A stretch of 64,000 nucleotides of DNA, taken from positions 29,035 through 93,034 of the forward strand of contig MCFL01000091.1 of NCBI GenBank assembly GCA_002102555.1, given 5' to 3'. The position numbers and the translations under genes are program-made. Under the pieces are notes generated by a model. That model was not told where the DNA came from. It did no database searches and saw nothing but the letters and a program-made list of their open reading frames with translations. The stretch is from Catenaria anguillulae PL171 (taxonomy: Eukaryota; Blastocladiomycota; Blastocladiomycetes; Blastocladiales; Catenariaceae). Shown here piece by piece: positions 34,112 to 45,191 of the stretch. Numbering within the stretch: the stretch's first letter is position 1; each line of letters starts with the position of its first letter.

Positions 34112-34702
34112 ATGCCGAAGAAAAAATCAGATCGGGGATACTGTCTATTGTGCCCTACCAAGGGTGAGCACCAAGGCCTAAAGAGCAAAAGTAGCTTCCT
34201 GTCCAGCCATGCACGTTCACAAGGGCATCAGCAGGCCTACGAGCAATGGCGATTGGCGCAGCGCGGCAGCGGCGGAACCTATGGCGAGTCTTTCACATTT
34301 GCCACGGCCAACGATTTCTTTATCGAAGCAAATGACATGGTATGCAGAATCTCTCGCTTTGACAGCGTCAGATGTGTTTACAGAACTAACGCTTAGTCAC
34401 GGATTGGCGTGCTTTACAGGTGAGGCCAGCTATTGTCAACAAATTCTTTGATTGGGATCTCTGGTATGAGCCCATCAAGACGAGTCGTACGGGCCGCCCA
34501 ACGTAGGTATGTCACTTTTTCGCACACCCACCAAGCGCGATTCTCGCTGATTCCCGCTTTTCGCACACCTCACAGAACTCCTCCTCCGCCTATGTTAACT
34601 CAGTCAGGCCTGCCTGACTCATCTCCTCGCTCGCCCCCGCCTCCGTTCACACCTCACCATCCAGCCCAACAACCATCCAGCAGCAGCAAGACAACGATTT
34701 AG
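34112..34702 (+). CDS. Small C2H2 zinc-finger protein
   Basis: Probable exons 34112-34339, 34420-34502, 34576-34702 give 145 aa. The N-terminus is MPKKKSDRGYCLLC. The zinc ligands are Cys-x2-Cys near residues 11-14 and His-x5-His in SSHARSQGH, as in dsRNA-binding or U1-like C2H2 fingers rather than classic DNA-binding ones. A second segment, VNKFFDWDLWYEPIK, is aromatic-acidic. The tail is Pro/Ser-rich. Intron 1 holds an ACTAAC branch-point-like site. Intron 2 uses a GTAGGT donor that removes an apparent TAG; without it the protein would end at 34506. The function is not recognised. Confidence 0.55.
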
Positions 34703-35003
34703 CTCCGCTGGCACTCGCCCATTCCTCTCAGCACAACCATCCTCGTCAAGAGTCGAGCTCATTTATTTATCCTCGCCTGTCAACGTTTCCCCAGGATTTC
34801 AACCAGCGCGATTTCGAGGAAGTCTCCATTTGTCAGACGAGCTCTCCAATCATGCGGCTAGACAGCTTTTTGGGACGAGGAGTCGATGGACACATTCCCC
34901 CACATGCAAACAACAAAATGAACAAGCATACATATGTACAATGTCATTCAGACAACACCAGCGTCAATATGGGAGAAACTCAAAGCGCAACCCATCGCCG
35001 TCC
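34703..35003. other. Convergent intergenic region
   Basis: The 3' ends of the zinc-finger gene and the 53-aa gene meet here. Nothing else is seen. Confidence 0.4.
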
Positions 35004-35243
35004 TCATCGCAAGTTCTTGATGTTGCGTTTCGCCTGCTGTGCAAACTCTTCTGCCTTTTTTGCCGCTACATACACACGTTATCATACCTACCATCAGACC
35101 TCGACGGTCTCAGTCCCAGACGACGACGAGCATATGTACGCACCAGCTTTACTGGCCTTGTCTACGTGAATTTCGGACTGCCGGACAAATGCATGAAACA
35201 TGGGTGACCGTAGCAACGCTTGTGTAATGTACTTTTGAGCCAT
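35004..35243 (-). CDS. Small conserved-looking protein, 53 aa
   Basis: Probable exons (minus): 35243-35144 and 35065-35004 with a 78-nt intron. The protein begins MAQKYITQALLRSPMFHAFV and, after the splice, ends AKKAEEFAQQAKRNIKNLR. It is amphipathic and strongly basic at the C-terminus and lacks a long membrane segment. Small fungal mitochondrial proteins often look like this, but I do not recognise the family. Each exon is too short to be found by ORF length. The clean splice, sensible composition and stop directly after a basic helix support it. Confidence 0.55.
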
Positions 35244-35999
35244 GGGTGCAAATGCGACGAGCGCGCTAGAAGGAAGTAATGCACAATCTTTGTGAGGCGG
35301 GGCTCGCAGGTTGAATGACGAGTGGGAAGGGGGACGAGCAGACGGACCGTGCGAGAATCGGAAACACCATGATGGGCTGGCTGGGATGTTGCTTCGAAAT
35401 CGAGTCGAGCTCAAGTGGGACTATGTGCGCGCAAATGCCCGGGATGCAAATGGATGGAGTTGGGAGGGCGACAGCGACAAGAGGGTTGGTCGACGTTGGA
35501 CACGATGCTGAGAATATCGGAGGTATGCTGTAGACCAGGCGCCAATGCAATTCGATTGCTCAAGGTATCATTTGGTCTGCATGGATGAAGTGTGTGGTTG
35601 GCAATATCATGATGACTTGAATTGACGATCGGCGACCCAGAGTTGAGTCGCTCTCGGAGCAGATCGGCCACCAACCGCAATCAACACAAAGACAAGGCCA
35701 GATCAAGATTCGTTCCATTTCATTTCCATTCATTCACTGTATTGAATCACCGATTTGTCGGGTGGATGTTTGGTGGTGGTGGGGACAGAAGCGCAACACA
35801 TGCGGGGCACACTTGGAGAGAGGAAAGAGAAAACCGAGAAGAAAAAATGTTTACTTCATACATGTAAAGGAGAAAAAAAACGCAAGGATGGGGAACTTGT
35901 GGCAAGATCAACAACAAAGAAACTAAGCGAATTGTGGGATTGCACAACACGGGGGCCCAGCAAAAAGTCCCAAGTTGCAAATGCAATGGCTAGTGAAAC
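35244..35999. other. Intergenic downstream of ATP2
   Basis: Holds the ATP2 3' UTR and the promoter of the 53-aa gene. Only short frames occur, and the plus strand near 35820-35930 is A/G-rich. Confidence 0.45.
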
Positions 36000-37670
<1,671 letters not shown>

Positions 37671-38207
37671 GGTGCTTGGTTTGGTGGAGTGTAGAGAGTG
37701 GCGAGGTGAGTTTGGGTGGTCGTCAATACAGTCACACTGAGCAACACTCCAAAAGCAGGCAGAGAGTGGGTGGAGGCGATGAGTGACGAGTGTGTTGTGC
37801 TGCGTGCGTTGACCCTGAGTGGGGGCGCCCGATGGCAGTCGACCTCAAGTGTTGATCCGATCCGATCATCTGATGTCAATCTGCCTACAGCTCGATCGGC
37901 GGCCCACCGCTTTCCGTGTTTTCGACGTTCCGAGGAGCAAGCCACATCGCCCGCACGTGCAAGCAACCGACCACCACAGGGGCCGCCGATCGATTCGCAC
38001 ACATAAGGACGATCCATCGCGTCTCACTGCTCGTGCACTCGTGTGTGTCCACCCAGTTGTCTCGCTCTGATTGATGAGATGTCTCAGTGTGAGTCCATGA
38101 CAAGTCTGCCGATGCAAGTCTACTTGATGCAACACTCATACCACCACTGCCCACTCTCCAGCTGATTGGTCCACACTCTCCGACCACTCAAGCATCCACC
38201 AACAATC
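37671..38207. promoter_or_regulatory. Divergent promoter, ATP2 / MND1
   Basis: A 537-bp spacer between divergent starts of a housekeeping and a meiotic gene. No element is recognised with confidence. Confidence 0.4.
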
Positions 38208-39251
38208 ATGGTCCGCTCGTCGACTGTCAGTTGACCTCAGGCTGACCCGACCACAGTGACTCACACCCAGAATTGCAACTAACCAACCAACAGGCCAAGG
38301 GAGTCTCTGCCGACGACAAGCGTAAGCGCATGCTTGAAATCTTTCACGAAACTGTACATGCTCTCCCCCCTTGATTCCTCCCTTGCCCAGACACCAACCG
38401 ACCTCCATCCCGCCATATTCGCTTCGCTCTCGTTTTTGCAGAAGGACGTCTACACCCTCAAGGACCTCGAAAAGATTGCACCAAAGACAAAGGGAATCAG
38501 TACGTTCGATGGATTGCTCTACCCGTCGTCGTCGTCGTCGTCGTTGTTGTCGTCTTGAGAATCGGGCCTGACTCTCGCACACGAAACCAATAACAACAAC
38601 TACAACCAAAGCTTCCCAGTCTGTCAAGGAAGTCCTACAACAACTCGTCGACGATGGTGAAGTCATGTGCGAAAAGATCGGCTCCTCCAACTACTTTTGG
38701 TCCTTTCCCTCGGCCGCCGTGAAAGCTGTACATGTGTTATTTCTCGATCAGCCATCACGTGATGTCCCCTTCTCCCAGTCAGTGGGTTTGCTCACCTACC
38801 GACGTGATCTATTCACATCCTATGATAGAAACGCCTGCAACTCGACTCCCTGACATGCCAATCTGCCGACCTGACCCAAGACCTGACCCAGCTGCAATCC
38901 TCGCTTGCCCGCGCCACCGCTTCACGCGAACCCACACCCGACCGGCTTGCCCTGTTGGCCGAAATCGAGCACTTGCAAGCAGACATTGCGGCCATGCAAG
39001 TGGAGCTCGAGTCGTACCGGGACTGCGACCCGGAAGTACATCAGCAAACACTTGCACAAGTGGACGTGTGCAAGCAAGGCGTGAATCGGTGGACGGAAAA
39101 CATGTTTGCGTTGCAAGGGTGGGTCAGGGACAAGTTTGGCAGTGAGAATGCGGATGGCTTGTTCAAGGGGTTTGGCGTGCCAGAGGATTTGGATACTGTC
39201 GCGATCTTGGTATCGGAGTTGTGCTGGTTAGGGACTGAGATCTCGTACTGA
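38208..39251 (+). CDS. MND1: Meiotic recombination protein Mnd1, 3' end altered by LTR insertion
   Basis: Exons 38208-38225, 38294-38353, 38442-38499, 38612-38727, 38829-39251 give 224 aa. Mnd1 pairs with Hop2 and stimulates Dmc1/Rad51 strand exchange in meiosis. The winged-helix N-terminus is clear: [66 protein letters not shown] coiled coil follows with [10 protein letters not shown] and the C-terminal [18 protein letters not shown] and FGVPEDLD. The retrotransposon LTR begins at 39197, within the codon after Asp-Thr. The last 16 residues ([16 protein letters not shown]) are encoded by the LTR. The original end, Val then TGA, lies beyond the element at 48241-48247. The protein core is intact, so function may persist. 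Confidence 0.93.
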
Positions 39252-39866
39252 CAACAAAGTAAATCATGTAGATTACCATGTCAGTAAAGATACGAATAGT
39301 CCGGCCGTTTATTACAGATCCAACAATAAAAGAACGTGAAGCGACAGAACTTGTCCAAAGATAACAAGGTCGGAAAGTAACAAACGATGAGAAAACGTGT
39401 AGAGAGATTGGGACAAGCCGAAAAAAGGAGACTCCACTGAAGATGAGATAAACTGACAGACCATTAAGAAACGTTGGAACGATAAACACTGGAATGGGAA
39501 TGAAACGCGCCAGTGAATCGGGACAGAATGTGACAGGAGGGACTGAGTCGGAACGGGGTATAAGAGAAACGATACACACGGCCAAAACGGGAATGGAAAG
39601 AGTAACACGAACCTGACAACAAAGTAAATCATGTAGATTACCATGTCAGTAAAGATACGAATAGTCCGGCAGAGCGCACAAAAAATGGGGGGCGACGAGG
39701 TTTTGATTGTTCCCCACAAAACGCGATGTTAGTATACATGTGCTTGCTGCCTGGACCATCGCAAGATCGATCCATTGAGATCCCGTTTCGCCAACACAGA
39801 CTGTACAGATCGACGGCCCGTTTACTTACACATGACGGGCATGTTTCGACCCATTGGGTCGTGACA
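39197..39866 (-). repeat. LTR, 3' LTR in element orientation
   Basis: 670 bp, TG...CA ends. Contains a 58-bp internal direct repeat (39248-39305 and 39613-39670). Its plus-strand start supplies the new stop codon of MND1. Confidence 0.93.
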
Positions 39867-39879
39867 CCATTCCCCCCTC
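39867..39879 (-). other. Polypurine tract
   Basis: On the minus strand the 13 bases before the downstream LTR read GAGGGGGGAATGG. This is the expected second-strand primer position of an LTR retroelement. Confidence 0.75.
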
Positions 39880-39893
39880 GGGTATCTGGAAAT

Positions 39894-42800
39894 CTAGGTC
39901 AAGAACGAAGGAAGCGGTTGTTCACCATCATGACCAATCACAGAATCGAATGCACGCCATTGATGTGCCCGCTTGCGCATTTGGGTAACGTTGGCGCGCG
40001 GGTTGTAACGCCGCTTGACAATGGTCTTGCGTAGCATGGACGTCATTGCTTGAAAAGCCATCCGTCTTGCGTGTTGACTTTGTGCATAGTACGGACGCAG
40101 TTGACGTCGGTGAAAGGTGCCTGCATAATCCCCAGTTGCAATGTCGCCCAAACGAAAGACGGGCAACGATCCACCACGCTGTGAAATGACTTGTTTGAGA
40201 ACAACGTAGGGACCAATGAATGGGGCCGCGAGCTTGCCGGATGTTGCAAATTTGGGATCACGGCGAAGGACCATGTCACCAGCATGCAATTGCTTTGAAG
40301 TCACAACTTGGGAACGTTCACGTTGAGCGCGCCGAACGCGAGACACGGCCTCAACTGCATCAAGACGGTCGTCGGCGAACCTCGACAATGCTTCCTGATG
40401 ACTGAGGGCTTGCACTACGGGCAGATTTTCTTGCGCTTGCAACCGGGCCTCGCGACCGTAAACCAGGTAGAATGGGGACCGGCCTGTTGCAGCTCTTGGT
40501 GTGACCCGATCCGCCCATAAAGCCCTATCAAGCAGCAACCTCCAAGATGCATGATACACGGCAGACATTTTGGCAAGCGAACGAAGCAAAATGGAATGTC
40601 CACGCTCGACTATCCCGTTGCCTTGTGGGTTGTATGCGGAAATCCGAACCAACTGGCTTCCTCGTAACTTTACAAAGGCTTCTGTTTCTTCACTCCCACA
40701 TTGGTTATCAACAACGATACGTTCTGGAATGCCATGACGAGAGAAAACGTATCGCTCGAGGAATGGAGGAATATGAACTGCTTCTGTCGACGGGACCTCG
40801 GCAGCTTCTACCCAACCAGAAAAATGACAACGGGCGGCCAGCACATAGCCGTCATCAATCTTGAGATGATCGAGACCAATTTCTTGCATGGGAAACGATG
40901 GTACAACTCGACTGCCGAACGCGACCTGGTCCTGGGCCCGACAATGTCGTTGGCAAGCATCGCAAAGCTTGATGAAATGTTCAACTTGACGCCGCTGGCC
41001 TTGCCAATACCATCGAGTTCGAATGGCAGCATACGTGGCGGAAAATCCCCGGTGGCCAAGCTCATCATGAACCGCGCGGATGGTCTTGAGTTGAGCTTCA
41101 GGGCAATCAATGACAAATCTTGGCAGGCGATCTGCATCATACCTGTACAATTGGCCTTCAATCACAACATACCCCTCGGCGTCTTGCAACAGCTCTTCTG
41201 GGAAAACCGACCCAGGATTCTGAAGCACACGGAGAATCAGGGAATGATGGTCGTTGAGTGATTGGGCCGAATGATGCAGCTCGGCATTGCCCACCAAAAA
41301 GCCACCCAGGTCAACAGCGAGGCAAAGTCGGTCAATGTTGACATCCACAAACTGGTCGAGCTCAGCTTCGGAATACGCTACCATGTTCTCGTAGCCAGAC
41401 GCAATGGTTTCCATCCTTGACAGTGCATCGGCAACTGGATTCTTGACGCGAGGAAGATGCTCGGCTTTTTCCACAAACCCACGAATCACCGTCACCCAAC
41501 GGAGCAACGTTGCATCGGGAGCATCACTGGGGTTATTGACCATCCCACATGCAGCAGACGAGTCAGAGTAAATAGTCAGTCTGCGATTGAACACAATGTG
41601 GTGAAGCTTCTTGATCGCAACGACCATGGCCAACAGCTCTCGTTTTGCTGCATGATACCCGCGTTGGGCCGTGTTCATAACAACCGACTCGAAACGAACT
41701 GGAAGCAACTTGCCTTGTTCTTCAATCATGAGTGCTGCACCACAACCAACGTCCGATGCGTCCGTAAACAACTTGAGCGGCGCTTCTGGGTGCTGGTCAG
41801 GGCAACGGAGTGGTTTGATCTTGGCAATTTGGTCCTTGAGAGCCGAGAATGCTTGCTCAGCTTGCAAAGTCCAGTTGATCGGGCTGGTGGGTTTGATGCC
41901 TGATGGCAAACCTCGGATAGGTTGCAGGAGGGGGTCAAGGAAAGTACTGAGTTGAGGTATGTACATGCGTACTTGAGAAACCAGAGCAATGAAACCACGT
42001 AACTCACGCAAATGCGTGGGGCGTCCCCAAGCGAGAATCTTGTCGACGAGCTTGTCGGCCGGCCGACGCCCAAACAAACTGACAATCGTTCCCAGGACAG
42101 TTGCAGTTGGGAATGCAATGTACATCTTGTCGACAGCGATAGTCAAACCGGCATCGGCAATGAGACCCAAGACTTTGCCGAGAGAATCCAAATGTTGCCG
42201 CACAAACACACGCAAACCATCCACACCAATTGTTGTGTCGCGTTCGCGACTCGGGCCACACACGACCACATCGTCCAGGTAAGACTCGGCGCAAACACCA
42301 CGCACAGGAGCCAGAATACGAGCCATGATACGATCATAGACCGCCACACTGTTAGTCCAACCTTGCGGTAATCGTGTCATCCGCAAAAGTCCCAAAGGGG
42401 TCCACAGAGCAGTCAAATCACGAGTCTTGACGTCAAGTGGGACTTGGTCGTACCCAGATTTCATGTCCAAAGTAGAGTACAATGGGAATCCAGCGACACG
42501 CTCCACAAGACTCTCCATAATTGGCGGGACGTTGGCATCGCGCAAAGTAACGGCATTGAGTGGACGCACATCTTGGATGAACCTGAATCCGCCATTGGAC
42601 TTTTTAACAAGAAACCAACGAGATGAGTAAGGACCATGTGAGTATTCAAGGACACCTTGCTCGATTCGCTTGCGCAGAATGGCGATTGCTGCTTCATACT
42701 CGGCTCGACCAAGTCGCCCGATGCGCTGCTGCCAGGGCTCATGTGGTGCTGTTCTGATATGTACAGGTAGCTCAACCGATGGCTTGAGTAGGCCAAGATG

Positions 42801-43892
42801 AGAGTCATCGAACGCGAGGGCTGCATCGTGCTGACGTAGCAAAGCAAGGAATGCATCACGCTCATGTTGGTTGAGTCCAGGGCCGAGGTGAATGCGAGAC
42901 TCGTTGTCGGAAGTAAGCCGTGGAGGGGGAGGAGGGTTGCAAGGCATGCGAGGTCGATAGTTGTGGTGGTGGTGGCCAACAGGTGCTGAACCATCATCGC
43001 TGGCCTTGTTGACGGGTCGCACTTTGACTGATACTCGCTTTGAGGCAGTGCAGCAGTCGTAGTTGCCATGCGAAATCGAATTGTGGAACTCGGCGGACAA
43101 CTTGCTGAAATCATAGGAAAAATCACACTGAAGGGAAGGTGGATCGGGATCAGGGCCTGATGTCTCAACAACCGGACATACCAACTCGGGCTCACTATTC
43201 CCAGGTGAGGTAAGCCCTTCTTCCCCCTCTCCAAACACAGCATCACGACCCTCTCCATCGACAATGTTGATGCAGTAAATGGCAATCGCATCAGGGTCGT
43301 TGAGCAAAGACAAGATAAACGGGTCGGCCACTTCAATAGGTAAAGTAGCCGCAATACGGCGCCAATTGCGTTCAGCGATCCACCGCCGAATCATGCGACG
43401 GCGTAACCGCCGACGTTGGCTTGACGACATAGTAGGATTGACGTTCCACGGAAGCACAGGTGGATACGGAGAAGTTTTCGGGATTGGGCTGATTGGGTGA
43501 CATGAAATGGAACGGCGTTGGTGAGAGTCAGCCGCAGATGAGCGTGAACATGGTGCCGAACGGGCTCGTTTTTCGAAATGACCTCCATCGTGGAAATTGG
43601 ATCGCGCTGAAGGGCGAAAGAAGGAAGCTGGAGTTGAACGAGAACGGAAACGTCGACGCCTGCAGTGTTTCTTTTTGCGGCGCCGAGAACGTCGGCGTTG
43701 AGACTGCCGTGGCCTACGACGATAAACAGGACGTCGGGGGCTCGGAGAAGTATGAATGTCAGAACTTGCGTGATCGTGAAGTGGTGGTACACATGAGCGT
43801 GGTTGGTGGGCCGCCTCAGGAGCGGCCCTTAGGCAAAACCCTCCCCTATGGACATGAGATAGTCCAATGAGAGGTCCGTCTCGTCCGCACAC
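39894..43892 (-). CDS. Retrotransposon pol: RT, RNase H, integrase
   Basis: The frame is open for 1332 codons and overlaps the protease frame by 64 nt, so it is probably entered by -1 frameshifting at 43835-43841. An Arg/Ser-rich leader comes first. The RT carries SRWFLVKKSNGGFRFIQDVR, TLDMKSGYDQVPLD, LPQGWTNS and the catalytic SYLDDVVV. RNase H follows with LKLFTDASDVGCGAALM, YHAAKRELLAMV and IYSDSSA. The integrase has an HHCC finger (HDELGHRGF ... CDACQRH), Asp in EIGLDHLKI and VVDNQCGSE, and Glu in YNPQGNGIVERGH. No chromodomain is obvious in the basic C-terminus. The RT-RH-IN order indicates Ty3/Gypsy. No internal stop or shift is present. Confidence 0.93.
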   Translation of the reverse strand: MCGRDGPLIGLSHVHRGGFCLRAAPEAAHQPRSCVPPLHDHASSDIHTSPSPRRPVYRRRPRQSQRRRSRRRKKKHCRRRRFRSRSTPASFFRPSARSNFHDGGHFEKRARSAPCSRSSAADSHQRRSISCHPISPIPKTSPYPPVLPWNVNPTMSSSQRRRLRRRMIRRWIAERNWRRIAATLPIEVADPFILSLLNDPDAIAIYCINIVDGEGRDAVFGEGEEGLTSPGNSEPELVCPVVETSGPDPDPPSLQCDFSYDFSKLSAEFHNSISHGNYDCCTASKRVSVKVRPVNKASDDGSAPVGHHHHNYRPRMPCNPPPPPRLTSDNESRIHLGPGLNQHERDAFLALLRQHDAALAFDDSHLGLLKPSVELPVHIRTAPHEPWQQRIGRLGRAEYEAAIAILRKRIEQGVLEYSHGPYSSRWFLVKKSNGGFRFIQDVRPLNAVTLRDANVPPIMESLVERVAGFPLYSTLDMKSGYDQVPLDVKTRDLTALWTPLGLLRMTRLPQGWTNSVAVYDRIMARILAPVRGVCAESYLDDVVVCGPSRERDTTIGVDGLRVFVRQHLDSLGKVLGLIADAGLTIAVDKMYIAFPTATVLGTIVSLFGRRPADKLVDKILAWGRPTHLRELRGFIALVSQVRMYIPQLSTFLDPLLQPIRGLPSGIKPTSPINWTLQAEQAFSALKDQIAKIKPLRCPDQHPEAPLKLFTDASDVGCGAALMIEEQGKLLPVRFESVVMNTAQRGYHAAKRELLAMVVAIKKLHHIVFNRRLTIYSDSSAACGMVNNPSDAPDATLLRWVTVIRGFVEKAEHLPRVKNPVADALSRMETIASGYENMVAYSEAELDQFVDVNIDRLCLAVDLGGFLVGNAELHHSAQSLNDHHSLILRVLQNPGSVFPEELLQDAEGYVVIEGQLYRYDADRLPRFVIDCPEAQLKTIRAVHDELGHRGFSATYAAIRTRWYWQGQRRQVEHFIKLCDACQRHCRAQDQVAFGSRVVPSFPMQEIGLDHLKIDDGYVLAARCHFSGWVEAAEVPSTEAVHIPPFLERYVFSRHGIPERIVVDNQCGSEETEAFVKLRGSQLVRISAYNPQGNGIVERGHSILLRSLAKMSAVYHASWRLLLDRALWADRVTPRAATGRSPFYLVYGREARLQAQENLPVVQALSHQEALSRFADDRLDAVEAVSRVRRAQRERSQVVTSKQLHAGDMVLRRDPKFATSGKLAAPFIGPYVVLKQVISQRGGSLPVFRLGDIATGDYAGTFHRRQLRPYYAQSQHARRMAFQAMTSMLRKTIVKRRYNPRANVTQMRKRAHQWRAFDSVIGHDGEQPLPSFLT
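43808..43841 (-). promoter_or_regulatory. Candidate -1 ribosomal frameshift signal, pro-pol
   Basis: The minus strand reads GGGTTTT at 43841-43835, with GGT and TTT as codons of the protease frame (X XXY YYZ). After a 6-nt spacer that includes the protease TAA, the bases GGGCCGC and GCGGCCC (43828-43822 and 43814-43808) form a perfect 7-bp stem with a 7-nt loop. The -1 frame reads GFCLRAAPE and is the pol frame. This is a textbook simple frameshift cassette. Confidence 0.8.
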
Positions 43893-45166
43893 AAATCCTC
43901 GCCCAGGACAGCCGTGACCAAAGCTTCATGTGCGCCAATCCCGACGAATTGCGACTGGTCGGCATACAACTGCTCAGACACAGGTGAACGGAGCAAGATA
44001 CCCGCCTTGGTCGGAATCAATTGGAGTTGATACTCGACGATGCCATTCAAACCAAAGATCATTGGGCGGGACAAACCCTGCATAACAAACAAAGTGACCC
44101 ATTTCAAGACACCGAGTACCTCCATCTTGTCAATAACGACACCAGTCAATCGCGCAACTGCCCCATTGGCGACTTTCACCGTCCGCAACCCACCCGGCAG
44201 AGGCCTTATCTGCAAACGACCGTTAATGGCTTGCTGCTCGTCAATAAGGCAAACTTGGGCACCAGTGTCCACGAGCGCGTTAATCTCACAAGTCCCAATC
44301 TTGCACTTGACTTGCAAACAACTGGTTGACATGCGCATCTGCGTTTGCGCCGTGGTCGAGTCCAGAGTGGTCGTCAAGGCGTGGTAAGAACCGTGGTCGC
44401 GGTGAGCTGAAGAGACTGATTCCGCTTCGTTGGAGGTGTCCAAAGTAGTCAGTAAAGCATTGACCAAGATTGCACACGATGGCACCAGAGCAGCAAACGC
44501 AAGACACAAATCGGCGTCGTTCTCGAGTGCTCTTATCATTGCAATTGCTCGTTGACGAAGCTGCTCTGTTTCCCACTGCTTTTGCTTTCCCGACAACTCC
44601 AAGGCAACCGCTTGCATCTCGTGCGAGGGTGGAGCAGCAGACTGGAGCATTTGCCGCAGCGTCTGCGACGACGGCTGCACGTTAGGTTGGGGAACAGGCA
44701 TGGGTCGTCGTTGATGCATTGGACGTAATGGAGGTGGGACCTGTGGGCCTGAGTTAGGCGCTTGCGGCGGACGACTCGGTCCTTCCAAGAGCATGCGATG
44801 GGCGGCACCGCGCATGAGAGACAGCAATTCAATCATTTTGACGTTGTCCTCAGTTCGAACAGGGGCATTCAAAATCTTTTTCAGTATTCCTGTGGTCACA
44901 GCCCGGTGAAGGTCATCTCGTGCCAAACGCACCGTGCGCCGTCGATCGCGAGCAGAGCTATCTTCAAACTCGAGACGGGACCGCTTGAGAGGACGACGGT
45001 CGACAGCCGCGACTTCGAAAAGGTCATCGAGAGTATCTGCCACCCACTGAAGATTCGCATCAGGGGACTCGTTTGCAATGGACATACCCTGAGAGAGTTC
45101 AATCAACTTTTGAAGGCCGTCTCGGCCATGCTGCGCAAATCTGAGTTGACTGTATCGACTCCACAC
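43829..45166 (-). CDS. Retrotransposon protease region
   Basis: The frame is open for 445 codons. The aspartic protease active site is CEINALVDTGAQVCLIDEQQ (Asp-Thr-Gly), with a second element LPGGLRTVKVANG and MIFGLNGI later, the usual flap and ILG/A positions. The N-terminal half is Pro/Gln-rich. The frame opens just after the gag-side frames end, with no ATG at its start, so it is probably translated as a fusion. Its stop (TAA 43829-43831) lies in the frameshift cassette. Confidence 0.85.
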   Translation of the reverse strand: MWSRYSQLRFAQHGRDGLQKLIELSQGMSIANESPDANLQWVADTLDDLFEVAAVDRRPLKRSRLEFEDSSARDRRRTVRLARDDLHRAVTTGILKKILNAPVRTEDNVKMIELLSLMRGAAHRMLLEGPSRPPQAPNSGPQVPPPLRPMHQRRPMPVPQPNVQPSSQTLRQMLQSAAPPSHEMQAVALELSGKQKQWETEQLRQRAIAMIRALENDADLCLAFAALVPSCAILVNALLTTLDTSNEAESVSSAHRDHGSYHALTTTLDSTTAQTQMRMSTSCLQVKCKIGTCEINALVDTGAQVCLIDEQQAINGRLQIRPLPGGLRTVKVANGAVARLTGVVIDKMEVLGVLKWVTLFVMQGLSRPMIFGLNGIVEYQLQLIPTKAGILLRSPVSEQLYADQSQFVGIGAHEALVTAVLGEDLCADETDLSLDYLMSIGEGFA

Positions 45167-45191
45167 ACGTCAAAGCAATTGTCGACAAGGT

